This document shows, one piece after another, positions 45,187-54,249 of a DNA stretch of 64,000 nucleotides. Source of the stretch: JAIQET01 sp035542575 (GTDB taxonomy: Bacteria > Acidobacteriota > Terriglobia > Terriglobales > Acidobacteriaceae). Under the pieces are notes generated by a model that was not told the DNA's origin, did no database searches, and was given only the letters and a program-made list of their open reading frames with translations. How positions within the stretch are numbered: the first letter of the stretch is position 1; every line of letters starts with the position of its first letter. The stretch lies in NCBI GenBank assembly GCA_035542575.1, contig DATKLE010000046.1, positions 1-64,000 of the forward strand, given 5' to 3'. A program made the translations under genes and the position numbers.

Positions 45187-45483
45187 CTAGTGCACCGGCC
45201 CGCCGGCCATCATGCGCGGATCGAGTTTGATCTCACCGAACGTGCCCTCATAGCTCGCCAGGTTCTGCTGCAGGACGGTCATCAGCGCCTTGGCCTGCTG
45301 CGGGCTGAGGTAGATTCCCTGGTAGTTCTTTATTTCCACCTGGTTCTCGCTCTGCTGCTGCAAGGTCCCGAAAACCAGGAAGAAATCCCACACGCTCACC
45401 CGCACCTGCACGCTGTTGGCATAGCCTTCCCGGTAATCGGGACCGTTCACCAGCTTGATATTCGGCTGTGTTGGAATGGACAT
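45187..45483 (-). CDS. DUF3467-family protein
   Basis: This 98-residue protein matches DUF3467 (YANSVQVRVSVWDFFLVFG, IYLSPQQAKALMTVLQQNL). The family is small, widespread and of unknown function. Its low-charge beta/alpha composition suggests a cytoplasmic regulator or chaperone, but this is only a guess. It precedes the PMT-type glycosyltransferase on the same strand. Confidence 0.85.
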   Translation of the reverse strand: MSIPTQPNIKLVNGPDYREGYANSVQVRVSVWDFFLVFGTLQQQSENQVEIKNYQGIYLSPQQAKALMTVLQQNLASYEGTFGEIKLDPRMMAGGPVH

Positions 45484-45621
45484 AGGATAGTCAGTGTAGC
45501 GGGTTTTTTAGGGACGAGGAAGGAGTCACCTCAGCCGGCGGACGAATCACCCATGGACGCACGCCGCAAACCACTGGTAAAGTCCTAGCCAGTCCGAAAC
45601 GTGGGTTGCTCCCTGGCTCCC

Positions 45622-46833
45622 ATGCTAGAAACGAAGACCAAAGCAACGCGCGCGTTAGCCCCTTCCCGGGCGATCAATATCGAGGACCTGCGGCGCCTGG
45701 CCAAGCGCCGTGTGCCGCGAGTGGTCTTTGACTACCTCGACGGTGGCGCCGAAGGCGAAGTCACGCTGCAGGAAAACCGACGCGCCTTTGACGCGGTCAG
45801 GTTCCGCCCGCATCATGCGGTAGCCGTACCCGGATGCGAGCTGCGCACCCGGGTGCTGGGAATCGACCTGGCTTTTCCCGTGATGCTGGCTCCCGTGGGC
45901 TACAGTCGTCTGATGCACCCCGGCGGCGAAGCGGCGGCTGCCCGCGCCGCAGGTGCGGCAGGTACTGGGTACATTCTCTCCACCATCTCCTGTTACAGAG
46001 TTGAGGAAGTCAAGGCAGCTTCGGCGGGGCCGGTGTGGTATCAGCTTTACCTGCTCGGCGGCCGCGATGTTGCCGAAGCCGCGATCCTGCGTGCCCGGCA
46101 GGCTGGCTGTTCCGCCCTGGTTGTCACCATTGACACGCCCGTGGCTGGCTTGCGCGAGCGGGACCACCGCAATGGCATGAACGAGCTTCTGACGGGATCG
46201 GTGTTCGCCAAGCTTCCCTTTCTCCCGCAACTGTTCGCGCATCCGGGATGGCTGGCCGCCTTTCTGCGCGATGGCGGCCTACCCAAGCTGGAGAATGTGG
46301 TTCTTCCCGGGCAGGGTCCGATGCCGCTGGTGGATGTTACCGCGGCCCTGTCCCATACCGTCGTGACCTGGGACGATTTCAAGTGGCTGCGCCAGGCTTG
46401 GCCGGGTCCCATCGTTGCAAAGGGCGTTCTCACCGGCGACGACGCGCGGCGGGCAATCGACGAGGGCGCGGCCGCCATTGTCGTCTCCAATCACGGCGGA
46501 CGTCAGCTCGACTACCTTTCCGCCACGCTGCGGGCACTCCCGGAAGTCGTGGCCGCCGCCAACAACCAGGTCGAGGTGCTGATGGATGGGGGAGTCCGCC
46601 GGGGCACCGACATCGTGAAGGCAATCTGCCTGGGAGCCCGCGCGGTGTTGGTGGGGCGCGCCTATGCCTATGGCCTGGCTGCAGCTGGAGAGGCGGGTGT
46701 CGCCCGCGCCCTTGAAATTCTGCGCACCGACGTCGCGCGCACGCTCACCCTGCTGGGCTGCCCGTCGGTCGCGGAGTTGAACCCATCCTACCTGGGTGTT
46801 CCCCCAGGCTGGCTGGCGAAACCTACGGTCTGA
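45622..46833 (+). CDS. FMN-dependent alpha-hydroxy-acid oxidase/dehydrogenase (LldD-like)
   Basis: This 403-residue flavoenzyme oxidises L-2-hydroxy acids such as lactate or glycolate. The TIM-barrel hallmarks are present: FDYLDGGAEGEVTL, PVMLAPVGYSRLMHPGGE, the catalytic H291 in SNHGGRQLD, and the FMN-phosphate region MDGGVRRGTDIVKA followed by GRAYAYGLAAAGEAGV. I chose the ATG at 45622 (MLETKTKAT); a GTG at 45601 is in frame. It stands alone between DUF3467 and vapBC. Confidence 0.9.
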   Translation: MLETKTKATRALAPSRAINIEDLRRLAKRRVPRVVFDYLDGGAEGEVTLQENRRAFDAVRFRPHHAVAVPGCELRTRVLGIDLAFPVMLAPVGYSRLMHPGGEAAAARAAGAAGTGYILSTISCYRVEEVKAASAGPVWYQLYLLGGRDVAEAAILRARQAGCSALVVTIDTPVAGLRERDHRNGMNELLTGSVFAKLPFLPQLFAHPGWLAAFLRDGGLPKLENVVLPGQGPMPLVDVTAALSHTVVTWDDFKWLRQAWPGPIVAKGVLTGDDARRAIDEGAAAIVVSNHGGRQLDYLSATLRALPEVVAAANNQVEVLMDGGVRRGTDIVKAICLGARAVLVGRAYAYGLAAAGEAGVARALEILRTDVARTLTLLGCPSVAELNPSYLGVPPGWLAKPTV

Positions 46834-46880
46834 TACGGGCTTTACTGCCGAAGCGGGGCAGTTGACGAGTACACAAAAAC

Positions 46881-46895
46881 GTGAAATCTTTACAC
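46881..46895 (+). promoter_or_regulatory. Candidate operator of vapBC
   Basis: The near-palindrome GTGAAATCTTTACAC has outer 3-bp and inner 2-bp matches. It lies 20 bases before the vapB start and downstream of a TTGACG (46862-46867) that could be a -35 box. VapBC complexes usually repress at such sites. Confidence 0.3.
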
Positions 46896-46914
46896 ATGGA
46901 GGCTTTCAGCCTAG

Positions 46915-47124
46915 ATGCGGACGAATATTGACATCGACGATCGCCTGATGCGACGCGCCATGCGGTGCAGTCAGGCGCGGACCAAGCGAGCCGCAGTGGA
47001 AGCCGGGTTGCGACTGCTCATTGAGACTCGTGCGCAGGCCACGATCCGCCGTCTAAGGGGCAAGATCCGCTGGGAAGGCGATCTGAACGTGTCGCGCCTC
47101 GGACGCTTCACAGACAAGGCCTAG
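46915..47124 (+). CDS. VapB-type antitoxin
   Basis: This 69-residue protein has a ribbon-helix-helix N-terminus (MRTNIDIDDRLMRRAMR) that binds DNA and a C-terminal tail (RRLRGKIRWEGDLNVSRLGRF) that wraps the toxin. It is the antitoxin of the type II pair with the PIN toxin, which starts 2 bases after its stop. GGAGG occurs upstream but with long spacing (about 14 bases). Confidence 0.88.
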   Translation: MRTNIDIDDRLMRRAMRCSQARTKRAAVEAGLRLLIETRAQATIRRLRGKIRWEGDLNVSRLGRFTDKA

Positions 47125-47126
47125 CT

Positions 47127-47522
47127 GTGGTTATTGTGGATACGACGGTTTGGGTGGACTACCTACGGGGTGTGCGGAACGACGAAACCGATTGGCTGAG
47201 TCGTGAACTCGATCGTCAACGTCTTGGTCTGACAGACCTCATCCTCTGCGAGGTCCTGCAGGGGATTCGCGACAACGCCTCTTTCGCCCGCGTCCAGCGC
47301 GAGCTGCGCAAGTTGGAGATTTTCCAAACGGGCGGAGTAGAACTAGCGGTTGCGGCCGCGCGGAATTTCCGTGAACTCCGCCACTACGGCTACACCGTGC
47401 GAAAGACCGTCGATTGCCTGATCGCCACGTTCTGCATTCGGCATGGGCATGCGCTGCTGCACCGCGATCGTGACTTCGACCCATTCGAACAAGTCTTCGG
47501 ATTGCCAGTGATCCACCCCTGA
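47127..47522 (+). CDS. VapC-type PIN-domain toxin
   Basis: This 131-residue PIN endoribonuclease has the four acidic active-site residues D5, E42, D96 and D114 (HRDRDFD). VapC toxins cleave tRNA or rRNA to arrest growth. It starts at GTG 47127, 2 bases after vapB, so translation is coupled. The pair is intact and stands between lldD-like and the permease genes. Confidence 0.9.
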   Translation: MVIVDTTVWVDYLRGVRNDETDWLSRELDRQRLGLTDLILCEVLQGIRDNASFARVQRELRKLEIFQTGGVELAVAAARNFRELRHYGYTVRKTVDCLIATFCIRHGHALLHRDRDFDPFEQVFGLPVIHP

Positions 47523-47621
47523 AGCCACGGCGGCACCGTTTCCGACGGAAGGACGTGGGCGACTTATTCCCGGCAATAAGAGGGGCATCTAGACCTCACC
47601 GCAAGAGCGCGTTACTGAAGT

Positions 47622-48872
47622 TTATTCATAGCGCAGGCTCTCGATGGGGTCGAGGCGCGCGGCGCGCACCGCGGGCAACATGCCACTCACGATCCCAACC
47701 AGGCTGAGGATCACGGTCGCGACCGCCAGGCTGCTTATATTGATGTGGAGATGGATGTCGCCGGCCTGCAGGTTGTCGCCGAAGGCGCTCATCAGCGGCA
47801 ACGCCCCCACGCCCCAGGAGATCAGGTAAGCGATCACGACCCCCGCCAAGCCTCCGCTGAAGGTGATGGCCAGCGCTTCAGCGAGGAACTGGAGAAGGAT
47901 GTGGGTCTTGTGTGCGCCCAGCGCCTTCTCCACACCGATCTCCCGGGTCCGCTGCTGTACTGAGACCAGCATGATGTTCATCAGGCCGATGCCGCCTATC
48001 CCGAGGGTCAGCGCGCCAATGAAGGCCAGCAGAATCTTGAGCGCGACGGTCACGATGCGAAAGTCATCGAAGTCTTCCTTGAAGTCGGCGATGAACACGG
48101 CGCGACGGTCGTCGGGGCGGAAATTGTGGTGGGCGGCGAGGACGGAACGCACGACGCGCGCGATCTGCTGGTGGTCCTGGCCTTCGTAATCCATAAAGAT
48201 GCCGGTGATGTACTGGGTGTCGTACAGATCGCCCATAGTGCTGAAGGGGATGACGACCATGCTGTTGTCGTTGTTGTCGCCGCCTTGCACTTTGTGCTGG
48301 TAGACACCTATGACCTCGAAGGTCATGCCGTTGATGCGGATGTTCTGTCCGAGCGCAGGTTCACCAGAAAAAAGCCGGCGTTTCGCTTCGTCGCCAATCA
48401 CCGCCACGCGGGCGCGCTGGAGTTGGTCTTCTTCGCTTAGGCCTCGCCCGGTGGCTACGTCAAAGCCGCGGATACGCTGGTATACGGGAAACACTCCCGT
48501 GAGGAAGAGATTGGTGAAGGTGCGGGTGTCGTGCTGGATGGTGGCCCCGTTCTGGCGGTCGAAGATCGGGGTGACGCCCTTGATCATGGGCACTTCGTTG
48601 CGGATGTAGTCCACGTCGGCCAGTTGCAGCCGGACCTCGCTGCCGGCCTTGGAACCGCCCGCCTGCAGAGAGGTGCGTCCGGGGAAGGCCCCGATCACGT
48701 CGGTTCCCCAAGAGCTGAAGATCAGGGTGATGGCGCTTTCGAATCCTGAGCCGAACGCTAAGAGAATGACCACAGTCGCGATGCCCCAGGCCATGCCCAG
48801 CATGGTGAGAGTGGTGCGGCGCCGGTTGTGGCGCATAGCGCCGTAGGCTTCCTTCAGCAGGTCATGGGTCAT
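47622..48872 (-). CDS. MacB-like ABC transporter permease (second of a tandem pair)
   Basis: This 416-residue FtsX/MacB-type permease has one N-terminal membrane segment, a MacB-PCD periplasmic domain, and three C-terminal segments ending LDPIESLRYE. The core IGGIGLMNIMLVSVQQRTREIGVEKALGA is conserved. It begins 3 bases after the upstream permease, so the two are one unit. No ATPase or adaptor gene is adjacent, so it must borrow one encoded elsewhere. Confidence 0.9.
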   Translation of the reverse strand: MTHDLLKEAYGAMRHNRRRTTLTMLGMAWGIATVVILLAFGSGFESAITLIFSSWGTDVIGAFPGRTSLQAGGSKAGSEVRLQLADVDYIRNEVPMIKGVTPIFDRQNGATIQHDTRTFTNLFLTGVFPVYQRIRGFDVATGRGLSEEDQLQRARVAVIGDEAKRRLFSGEPALGQNIRINGMTFEVIGVYQHKVQGGDNNDNSMVVIPFSTMGDLYDTQYITGIFMDYEGQDHQQIARVVRSVLAAHHNFRPDDRRAVFIADFKEDFDDFRIVTVALKILLAFIGALTLGIGGIGLMNIMLVSVQQRTREIGVEKALGAHKTHILLQFLAEALAITFSGGLAGVVIAYLISWGVGALPLMSAFGDNLQAGDIHLHINISSLAVATVILSLVGIVSGMLPAVRAARLDPIESLRYE

Positions 48873-48875
48873 GGC

Positions 48876-50132
48876 TTACTCCTGACGCAAGGCTTCTACG
48901 GGCTCCAGCATGGCGGCCTTGCGAGCCGGATACACTCCAGCAGTGATGCCGGCGAGCGCCAGAGAAAGTACGGCGGCGATCGCGGACGCGGGCACGATCC
49001 GTGGGGTATCGAAGCCCTGGGGCAGCTGTACTCCCGACAGCAGGCGGATCAGCAACATCGCGCCGCCCACCCCGGCCGCGCCGCTCAGCAGAGTGAGAAA
49101 CGCGCCTTCCAGGAAAAACTGAAACAAGATGTTGCGGTTGGTGGCGCCGAGAGCTTTGCGCAGGCCGATCTCGCGGGTGCGCTCGCTGACCGCCACCAGC
49201 ATGATATTGACGATGCCGATCGCGCCCAGGGCCAGCGTGACCAAGCCGACGCCGCCCAGGAACCAGTCCATGGCGTTGAAGATCTTCGCCATGGTTTTCT
49301 GGTTCTTCACCGTGTCCCACTCTTCCCAGACATCCTTGCCTGTGGGATCGAAGCCCCCGTGGTTGCGGGCGACAATCCGGTGCAGCTCGTCCTTGGCAGC
49401 TTCATTTTCGTCGAAAGTGCGGGGCTGGTAATTGATGAACGAAATCGCATTGCCGTCCTGCGAGTTGTCGCCCTTCAACGGGAACAGCTCGCGCATGGTG
49501 TTGAAGGGAATGAAGATGCGGACGTTGGTGGCATTCTGCTCCTCGCGACCGATCATGGACAGCACGCCGATCACTTCAAAGCGAACCCCATTGAGGAGAA
49601 TTGAACTGCCCACCGCAGGCCGGCCGGGGAACATGTTGCGGGTCATTTCCCGGCCGAGCACGCATACCCGCCGGCGCTCCGTGTTGTCCTGATCGTTGAT
49701 CCACCGTCCCACCTGCAAAGGAATGGTCCGCACCTGGCTGTAGATGGGCGGCACCCCGGAGACCTGGCCGTTGGTGCTGGTGTAGTCGCTGACGGCGCGG
49801 ATGTCGTCGCGGGCGATCAGCGGCGAGATGTGGATTGCCAGCTTGCTCTCGTTCTGGATGGCGAGATAGTCGTCGTAGGTGAGGTTGAACCACTTCATGG
49901 AAGTGAAGCTGCCTTCAACCGCCGGCGCGCGGCCACCAAAGAAGAAGATGATGTTCTTGCCAAAAGTCTCGAGTTGCTTGCGATTGCCGTTGCGGAAGCC
50001 TTCGCCCACTCCCACCAACAGCAACAGCGAGCCCACGCCCCAGGCGATGCCGAACATGGTCAGGAACGAGCGCAGCTTATGCGCCCACAGGGTGCGCAAT
50101 GTCTGGCCGATGGTGTCGAGCAACATGCGCAT
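48876..50132 (-). CDS. MacB-like ABC transporter permease (first of a tandem pair)
   Basis: This 418-residue permease has the same layout as the gene downstream: N-terminal segment LWAHKLRSFLTMFGIAWGVGSLLLLVGVG, a periplasmic domain, then IGIVNIMLVAVSERTREIGLRKALGATNRNILFQFF. It could heterodimerise with the following permease. I chose the ATG at 50132 (MRMLLDTIG); a TTG at 50195 is open in frame. The 267 bases upstream, to the FecR gene end, hold nothing I can support. Confidence 0.9.
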   Translation of the reverse strand: MRMLLDTIGQTLRTLWAHKLRSFLTMFGIAWGVGSLLLLVGVGEGFRNGNRKQLETFGKNIIFFFGGRAPAVEGSFTSMKWFNLTYDDYLAIQNESKLAIHISPLIARDDIRAVSDYTSTNGQVSGVPPIYSQVRTIPLQVGRWINDQDNTERRRVCVLGREMTRNMFPGRPAVGSSILLNGVRFEVIGVLSMIGREEQNATNVRIFIPFNTMRELFPLKGDNSQDGNAISFINYQPRTFDENEAAKDELHRIVARNHGGFDPTGKDVWEEWDTVKNQKTMAKIFNAMDWFLGGVGLVTLALGAIGIVNIMLVAVSERTREIGLRKALGATNRNILFQFFLEGAFLTLLSGAAGVGGAMLLIRLLSGVQLPQGFDTPRIVPASAIAAVLSLALAGITAGVYPARKAAMLEPVEALRQE

Positions 50133-50399
50133 TGAGAAACTCAAGCCTGCGAGGGGCCCCGACTTGCCGGCTGAGCCCGCGCGGCCGGCATTCAATTGGA
50201 CTGCCAGGAGCGATAGCCGTTAGCGCAATTTCTTGAGAAGTGGCAAGAGCTGCTCTTCGAGGGCGCACCCTATATCATTGACACGCTGGTGTTGAGATGT
50301 CTGGGCGCCGCCGCAGTACTCAAGTGTGGCTGCGCATCATCGTTGCCGACAGAAAAACGGGGGCTCGAGGCCCCCGTAGTTTGTCCGGTGTCTGGCCTG

Positions 50400-52700
50400 C
50401 TATCGCCGTCGGCTCGGAGGGGAGGAATGCGGCTGTCCGCCGCCAGCCGACCCACCCCGGTTGCCTCCTCCACTCCGAGGTTCTGGCCGGGGGGCACCGC
50501 CGCCGTGGCTCGGGCCTGACATCCCAGCCGGCGGGCGCGGAGTCACAATCGGCCGTCTCAGATCCAACGGTGGCCGGGAACCGCGGTTGTCGCCGTAAGC
50601 CGGCGGCCGAACTGCGGGTGCCTCACCGCGGGAAGGGAAGCGGTTCCACTGATCGCTCCCGCGGTTTCCCTGATTCGGAGATTCCGCTGCGGCTGGAGCG
50701 GGCTGCGGCGTGAAGTGCCGCCAGCCCTCGTTGCGATCCGGTTGCGCTGCAGGCGGACCGCTCATCGGGGCGCGCGATGGCATATTCCCTGTATCCGGTG
50801 GCCTTCCGCCGCGATTCCCGGGTTGCTGCGCCGGCGGAGTGCTGCGTTCGCCGCCGCGCGGTGTTTCCGAGAATCGGCGCCAGCTGCCTTGCTCGGGGGT
50901 CGCGGGTCCGGCTTCCTTTGCGGGCGCATTCCGCGAAGGCGCCGGCTTCGCATTGGCCTGCTGCGGCTTCTGCGGCGGACGGTTCTCCGCTATCTCGGTG
51001 CCAAACCGCCGCCAACCCCCCGGCGCGTTGTTCAGGCCTGCCTCGGGTCTCTCCACTCCCTTGGCCGGAGTCTCCTGGCCTCTGCCGGTGCCCGGCTGCA
51101 CCCGCGTTCCCGGTCCCTGCGCCGGAGTGCGCGGGGTGCTCATCGCCGGATTGTTCATCCCAGCAGCGGGTTTCCCAGCTTGCGCCTCGGCCCGTCCTTC
51201 CGGCCGGTTGGCAAAGTGATCATTCCGCTGGATGTCCTGCCGCATCTGCGCGACTTGCTTTTCGAACGGTTGTGGCGCAACCGCCGGCCGGGTCTTGGCG
51301 AAGAAGTGCTCCGGCTGTCCGCCGCGCACCGTGGACGGAGCCGCCTGGCGATCGCTCGCCGACAGCGATTGCCGCGTGGGAACAATGGGCAGGTTCCCCG
51401 TCATCATTCCGCCATCGCGGAAGCCCTTGTGGCTATACGGCGCCGGCCTTGCCTGACCAGTGCCGAAGCGATCCGTGGGAAGGGTCGAAATGCCTTCGCG
51501 GATGCGTGCGTCGGTCGAGGCGAGCCGCAGGTTGGAATAGCGAGTTCCCGTGTGCAGCGGCGCGAACCCGCCCCAGTGGCCCCGGCCCCGGTTATTGTTG
51601 ATGATCGTGATGTTGGTGATGTTCACCACATTGAAACGGGAGCGGTACCGCCCATACCACGGATAGAAGTGGTCACACGGTCCCACCGGCAGCCAGCCCA
51701 CCGATCCAAAGCCGAAGCCGAAGGAGAATCCGACGTTGCTGCCGAATCCGAAGAACGTTACATAGGCCGGCGCCCACACCGGCTGATAGTAGGGATAAAC
51801 CGGCCCCGGCCACCACACCCATGATCCGCCGTACAGGAACCAGCGTCCGTAGTGATACGGAGCCCAGCCCCACGGTTCGTAAGAGACCCACGTCCAACCC
51901 CAGTAGGGTTCCCAAACCCAGCGGCCCGCGCGATACGGCGCCCAGCCCACCGGGACCACCGGCGCCCACACATAGCCGTAGTCCGGCACATTCTGCCAGT
52001 GGCCGTAGGCATCCAGGTCTTCAGCTCCGGTGTAGTACTGGTTGGTATGCCGCCAGGACTCCGCGTTGCGGATGGTTCCGTCGCGGTCGTTGTTCCAGGA
52101 ATCCCAGCTGTCCTTGCCGGGCGCGTCGGCAGTCTTGTACTCGGTGTCGCTGCCCGTGCCGCGCACAATGGCCGACTGCCCCTTCTCGATGGTCGTGCTG
52201 CCCTGAGGTGTGGAGATCTGTGCTTCACCCTTGCGCACGATCACCCGCGTCTCGCCGCCATTCACCTCAATGCGATACACGCCGTCTTTCAAGCTCGGAT
52301 GGACAGCCACGTTGGGCGTATCAATCTCGATATTGGCCTCGCTGCCCTTGAACACCGAGAAGTCCGCCAGGCCCTGGCCGATCTGCACCTGGATCTGGCT
52401 GCGCGTCAGGCCGGCAATCGTGGCCTGGGTGTTATCCGCCAGGCGCAGGATGTTGGCATAGTCGAGTTGCACCTCAGTGCGGGATGCAGCGCCGGTAGAA
52501 ACCCGGTCACCGCTGACCACGGGTTGATTCAGCGCTGCGGATGCCCAGTCTCCCGAGTCGCCGCGCTGGGTGGAGACATCGCCGTGAATCAGGCTGATGC
52601 GTCCCACGCCCTCCGACAGATCCACCTGGGCGCTGGCCCGCACCGTCCCGAACACTGCGAGCAGCAGAATCGAAAACCCAACCAGCAACCTGTTTTTCAT
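50400..52700 (-). CDS. Exported FecR/DUF6600-domain protein with a Pro/Gly-rich tail
   Basis: This 766-residue protein has a signal peptide (MKNRLLVGFSILLLAVFGTVRASA) preceded by GAGGTG. Residues about 30-175 are a FecR domain (GDRVSTGAASRTEVQLD, TIEKGQSAIVRG). Residues about 200-320 are a DUF6600-like block with repeated W-A-P-Y-x-x-GRW units (WAPYRAGRWVWEPYWGWTW, GWAPYHYGRWFLYGGSW). The tail from about 430 is disordered, rich in Pro, Gly, Arg and Gln, with four W-R/N-x-F motifs (GWRRF, SWRRF, GWRHF, QWNRF). The role is probably in the envelope or extracellular matrix; no enzyme motif was seen. Confidence 0.85.
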   Translation of the reverse strand: MKNRLLVGFSILLLAVFGTVRASAQVDLSEGVGRISLIHGDVSTQRGDSGDWASAALNQPVVSGDRVSTGAASRTEVQLDYANILRLADNTQATIAGLTRSQIQVQIGQGLADFSVFKGSEANIEIDTPNVAVHPSLKDGVYRIEVNGGETRVIVRKGEAQISTPQGSTTIEKGQSAIVRGTGSDTEYKTADAPGKDSWDSWNNDRDGTIRNAESWRHTNQYYTGAEDLDAYGHWQNVPDYGYVWAPVVPVGWAPYRAGRWVWEPYWGWTWVSYEPWGWAPYHYGRWFLYGGSWVWWPGPVYPYYQPVWAPAYVTFFGFGSNVGFSFGFGFGSVGWLPVGPCDHFYPWYGRYRSRFNVVNITNITIINNNRGRGHWGGFAPLHTGTRYSNLRLASTDARIREGISTLPTDRFGTGQARPAPYSHKGFRDGGMMTGNLPIVPTRQSLSASDRQAAPSTVRGGQPEHFFAKTRPAVAPQPFEKQVAQMRQDIQRNDHFANRPEGRAEAQAGKPAAGMNNPAMSTPRTPAQGPGTRVQPGTGRGQETPAKGVERPEAGLNNAPGGWRRFGTEIAENRPPQKPQQANAKPAPSRNAPAKEAGPATPEQGSWRRFSETPRGGERSTPPAQQPGNRGGRPPDTGNMPSRAPMSGPPAAQPDRNEGWRHFTPQPAPAAAESPNQGNRGSDQWNRFPSRGEAPAVRPPAYGDNRGSRPPLDLRRPIVTPRPPAGMSGPSHGGGAPRPEPRSGGGNRGGSAGGGQPHSSPPSRRR

Positions 52701-52881
52701 GGCCCACCTCACCGCGTGAGCGGGTTTCGGGGACCACTCACGCACCTTTCGAGAAAGCAGGTGGGGTGCCAAGGCTGGCCGAGCCGCAAGTCGCTTTTTG
52801 TCAATCAATTAGGGAGAGTGTCAAAAGTCGGGGTTGTAGAACCATGGCTGCCTTCAGCCAGATGTGGTGGATTTCAGCCAG

Positions 52882-52903
52882 GTAGCGCCGGCGTCCCGCC
52901 GGC
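52882..52903 (+). repeat. REP-like GC hairpin (copy 4)
   Basis: GTAGC is followed by a perfect 7-bp hairpin, GCCGGCG (52887-52893) with CGCCGGC (52897-52903), with a 3-base loop. It is the inverse-orientation match of the copy at 8902-8926. It sits in the 332-base gap between the divergent FecR and cysteine synthase genes, which otherwise holds no gene. Confidence 0.65.
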
Positions 52904-53032
52904 TGTCGTGGGCGCGTCCCGCCCCCACCTGCCGACCCGCGATTGACGTCCCTGAAAAGCAAATGCCTGCACCGCCCCACCCACCCCGCTCATCCATAGA
53001 AGGCTATTGATCCGGCAAATCTCGAGCGCTCC

Positions 53033-53953
53033 ATGGACATCCTCCACGCCATCGGCAACACCTCCATGGTTCAACTGCGCAAGGTCGTCCCGCCCAATTC
53101 CGCTGACATCTTCGTCAAGCTCGAATGGGAGAACCCCACCGGCAGCATGAAAGACCGCATGGCGCTGGCCGTGATCTCCCGCGCCGAGCAGGACGGCCGC
53201 CTCAAGCCCGGGGACACCGTCCTCGAATACACCGGCGGCAGCACCGGCACATCGCTGGCGCTGGTGTGCGCGGCCAAGGGCTATCGCATCCGCATCGTGA
53301 CCTCCGACGCCTTCAGCAAAGAGAAGCGCGACCACATGGCGGCGCTGGGCGCGGAGCTCACCCTCGTCCCCAGCGAGGGCGGCAAGACCACCAAGAAACT
53401 GATCCTGGACATGATCGAGGGTGCACGCAAGTTGAGCCAGGAGCCGCATACCTATTGGACCGACCAGCTCAACAACCACGATGCCATCGCCGGCTACTAC
53501 CCGCTGGCTGAGGAGACCTGGAGCCAGACGAACGGGCAGGTGGACGCCTTCGTGCACGGCGTGGGCACAGCGGCCTCTTTGCGCGGAGTCGCTACGGTGC
53601 TGAAGCGATACCAGCCGGGCGTCCGGATCGTAGCTGTCGAGCCGGCAGAATCCTCGGTGCTGCTCGGCGGCCAGCCTGGTCCCCACAAGATCGAAGGAGT
53701 CGGAATTGGCTACACGCCTCCGCTATGGGAGCTGTCGCTGGTGGATGAAATTCTGCCCGTCAAGACCGACGATGCCAAGGAGATGGCCAGACGGCTAGCG
53801 CGGAAAGAGGCGCTGTTCGCGGGAACATCCTCGGGAGCCAACGTCCTTGCGGCGATTCAGGTGGCACAGAAGCTGGGGCCGGGGAAGAAAGTCGTCACGC
53901 TCATGGTGGACTCGGGGTTGAAGTATTTGAGTACCGATGTGTACAGGAGATGA
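53033..53953 (+). CDS. Cysteine synthase-like PLP enzyme
   Basis: This 306-residue fold-type II enzyme probably makes cysteine or cystathionine from O-acetylserine or a related substrate. The PLP lysine is K40 in NPTGSMKDRM. EYTGGSTGTSLALV is the phosphate/substrate loop, and GVGTAASLRG binds the cofactor phosphate. The length matches CysK/CysM without a CBS domain. No cysE is adjacent. The accessory island begins right after it. Confidence 0.88.
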   Translation: MDILHAIGNTSMVQLRKVVPPNSADIFVKLEWENPTGSMKDRMALAVISRAEQDGRLKPGDTVLEYTGGSTGTSLALVCAAKGYRIRIVTSDAFSKEKRDHMAALGAELTLVPSEGGKTTKKLILDMIEGARKLSQEPHTYWTDQLNNHDAIAGYYPLAEETWSQTNGQVDAFVHGVGTAASLRGVATVLKRYQPGVRIVAVEPAESSVLLGGQPGPHKIEGVGIGYTPPLWELSLVDEILPVKTDDAKEMARRLARKEALFAGTSSGANVLAAIQVAQKLGPGKKVVTLMVDSGLKYLSTDVYRR

Positions 53954-54042
53954 GAGCCATCCCGAGGTTGCGGTAAACTCGACGACTGTGCCTCGGGAAT
54001 GGTGGGCTACCCCCTCACAATACTTAAGGGAGAGAAAACACG

Positions 54043-54237
54043 ATGGACAATGTTGATCTCGTCTTGGGGATCGGGGTTGGCGCAGTTTTCTACTTCTTAC
54101 CTGCGCTCGTTGCATACTACCGAGGACACAATAACAGGCTGGCAATCGCCGTCTGTAACATTCTGCTCGGCTGGACGGTGTTAGGTTGGGTTGTATCGAT
54201 CATATGGGCGTCAACGTCTAACGTAGAAAGCGGATGA
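54043..54237 (+). CDS. Superinfection-immunity-like small membrane protein
   Basis: This 64-residue protein has two membrane segments (LGIGVGAVFYFLPALVAYY and AIAVCNILLGWTVLGWVVSIIWA) joined by RGHNNRL, the layout of the superinfection immunity (Imm-superinfect, T4 Imm-like) family. It has a usable ribosome-binding site (AGGGAGAG). In phage the family blocks DNA entry by superinfecting phage; in bacteria the role is unproven. It is the first gene of a small AT-richer island after the cysteine synthase gene. Confidence 0.8.
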   Translation: MDNVDLVLGIGVGAVFYFLPALVAYYRGHNNRLAIAVCNILLGWTVLGWVVSIIWASTSNVESG

Positions 54238-54249
54238 GCGGGCGAGCAG

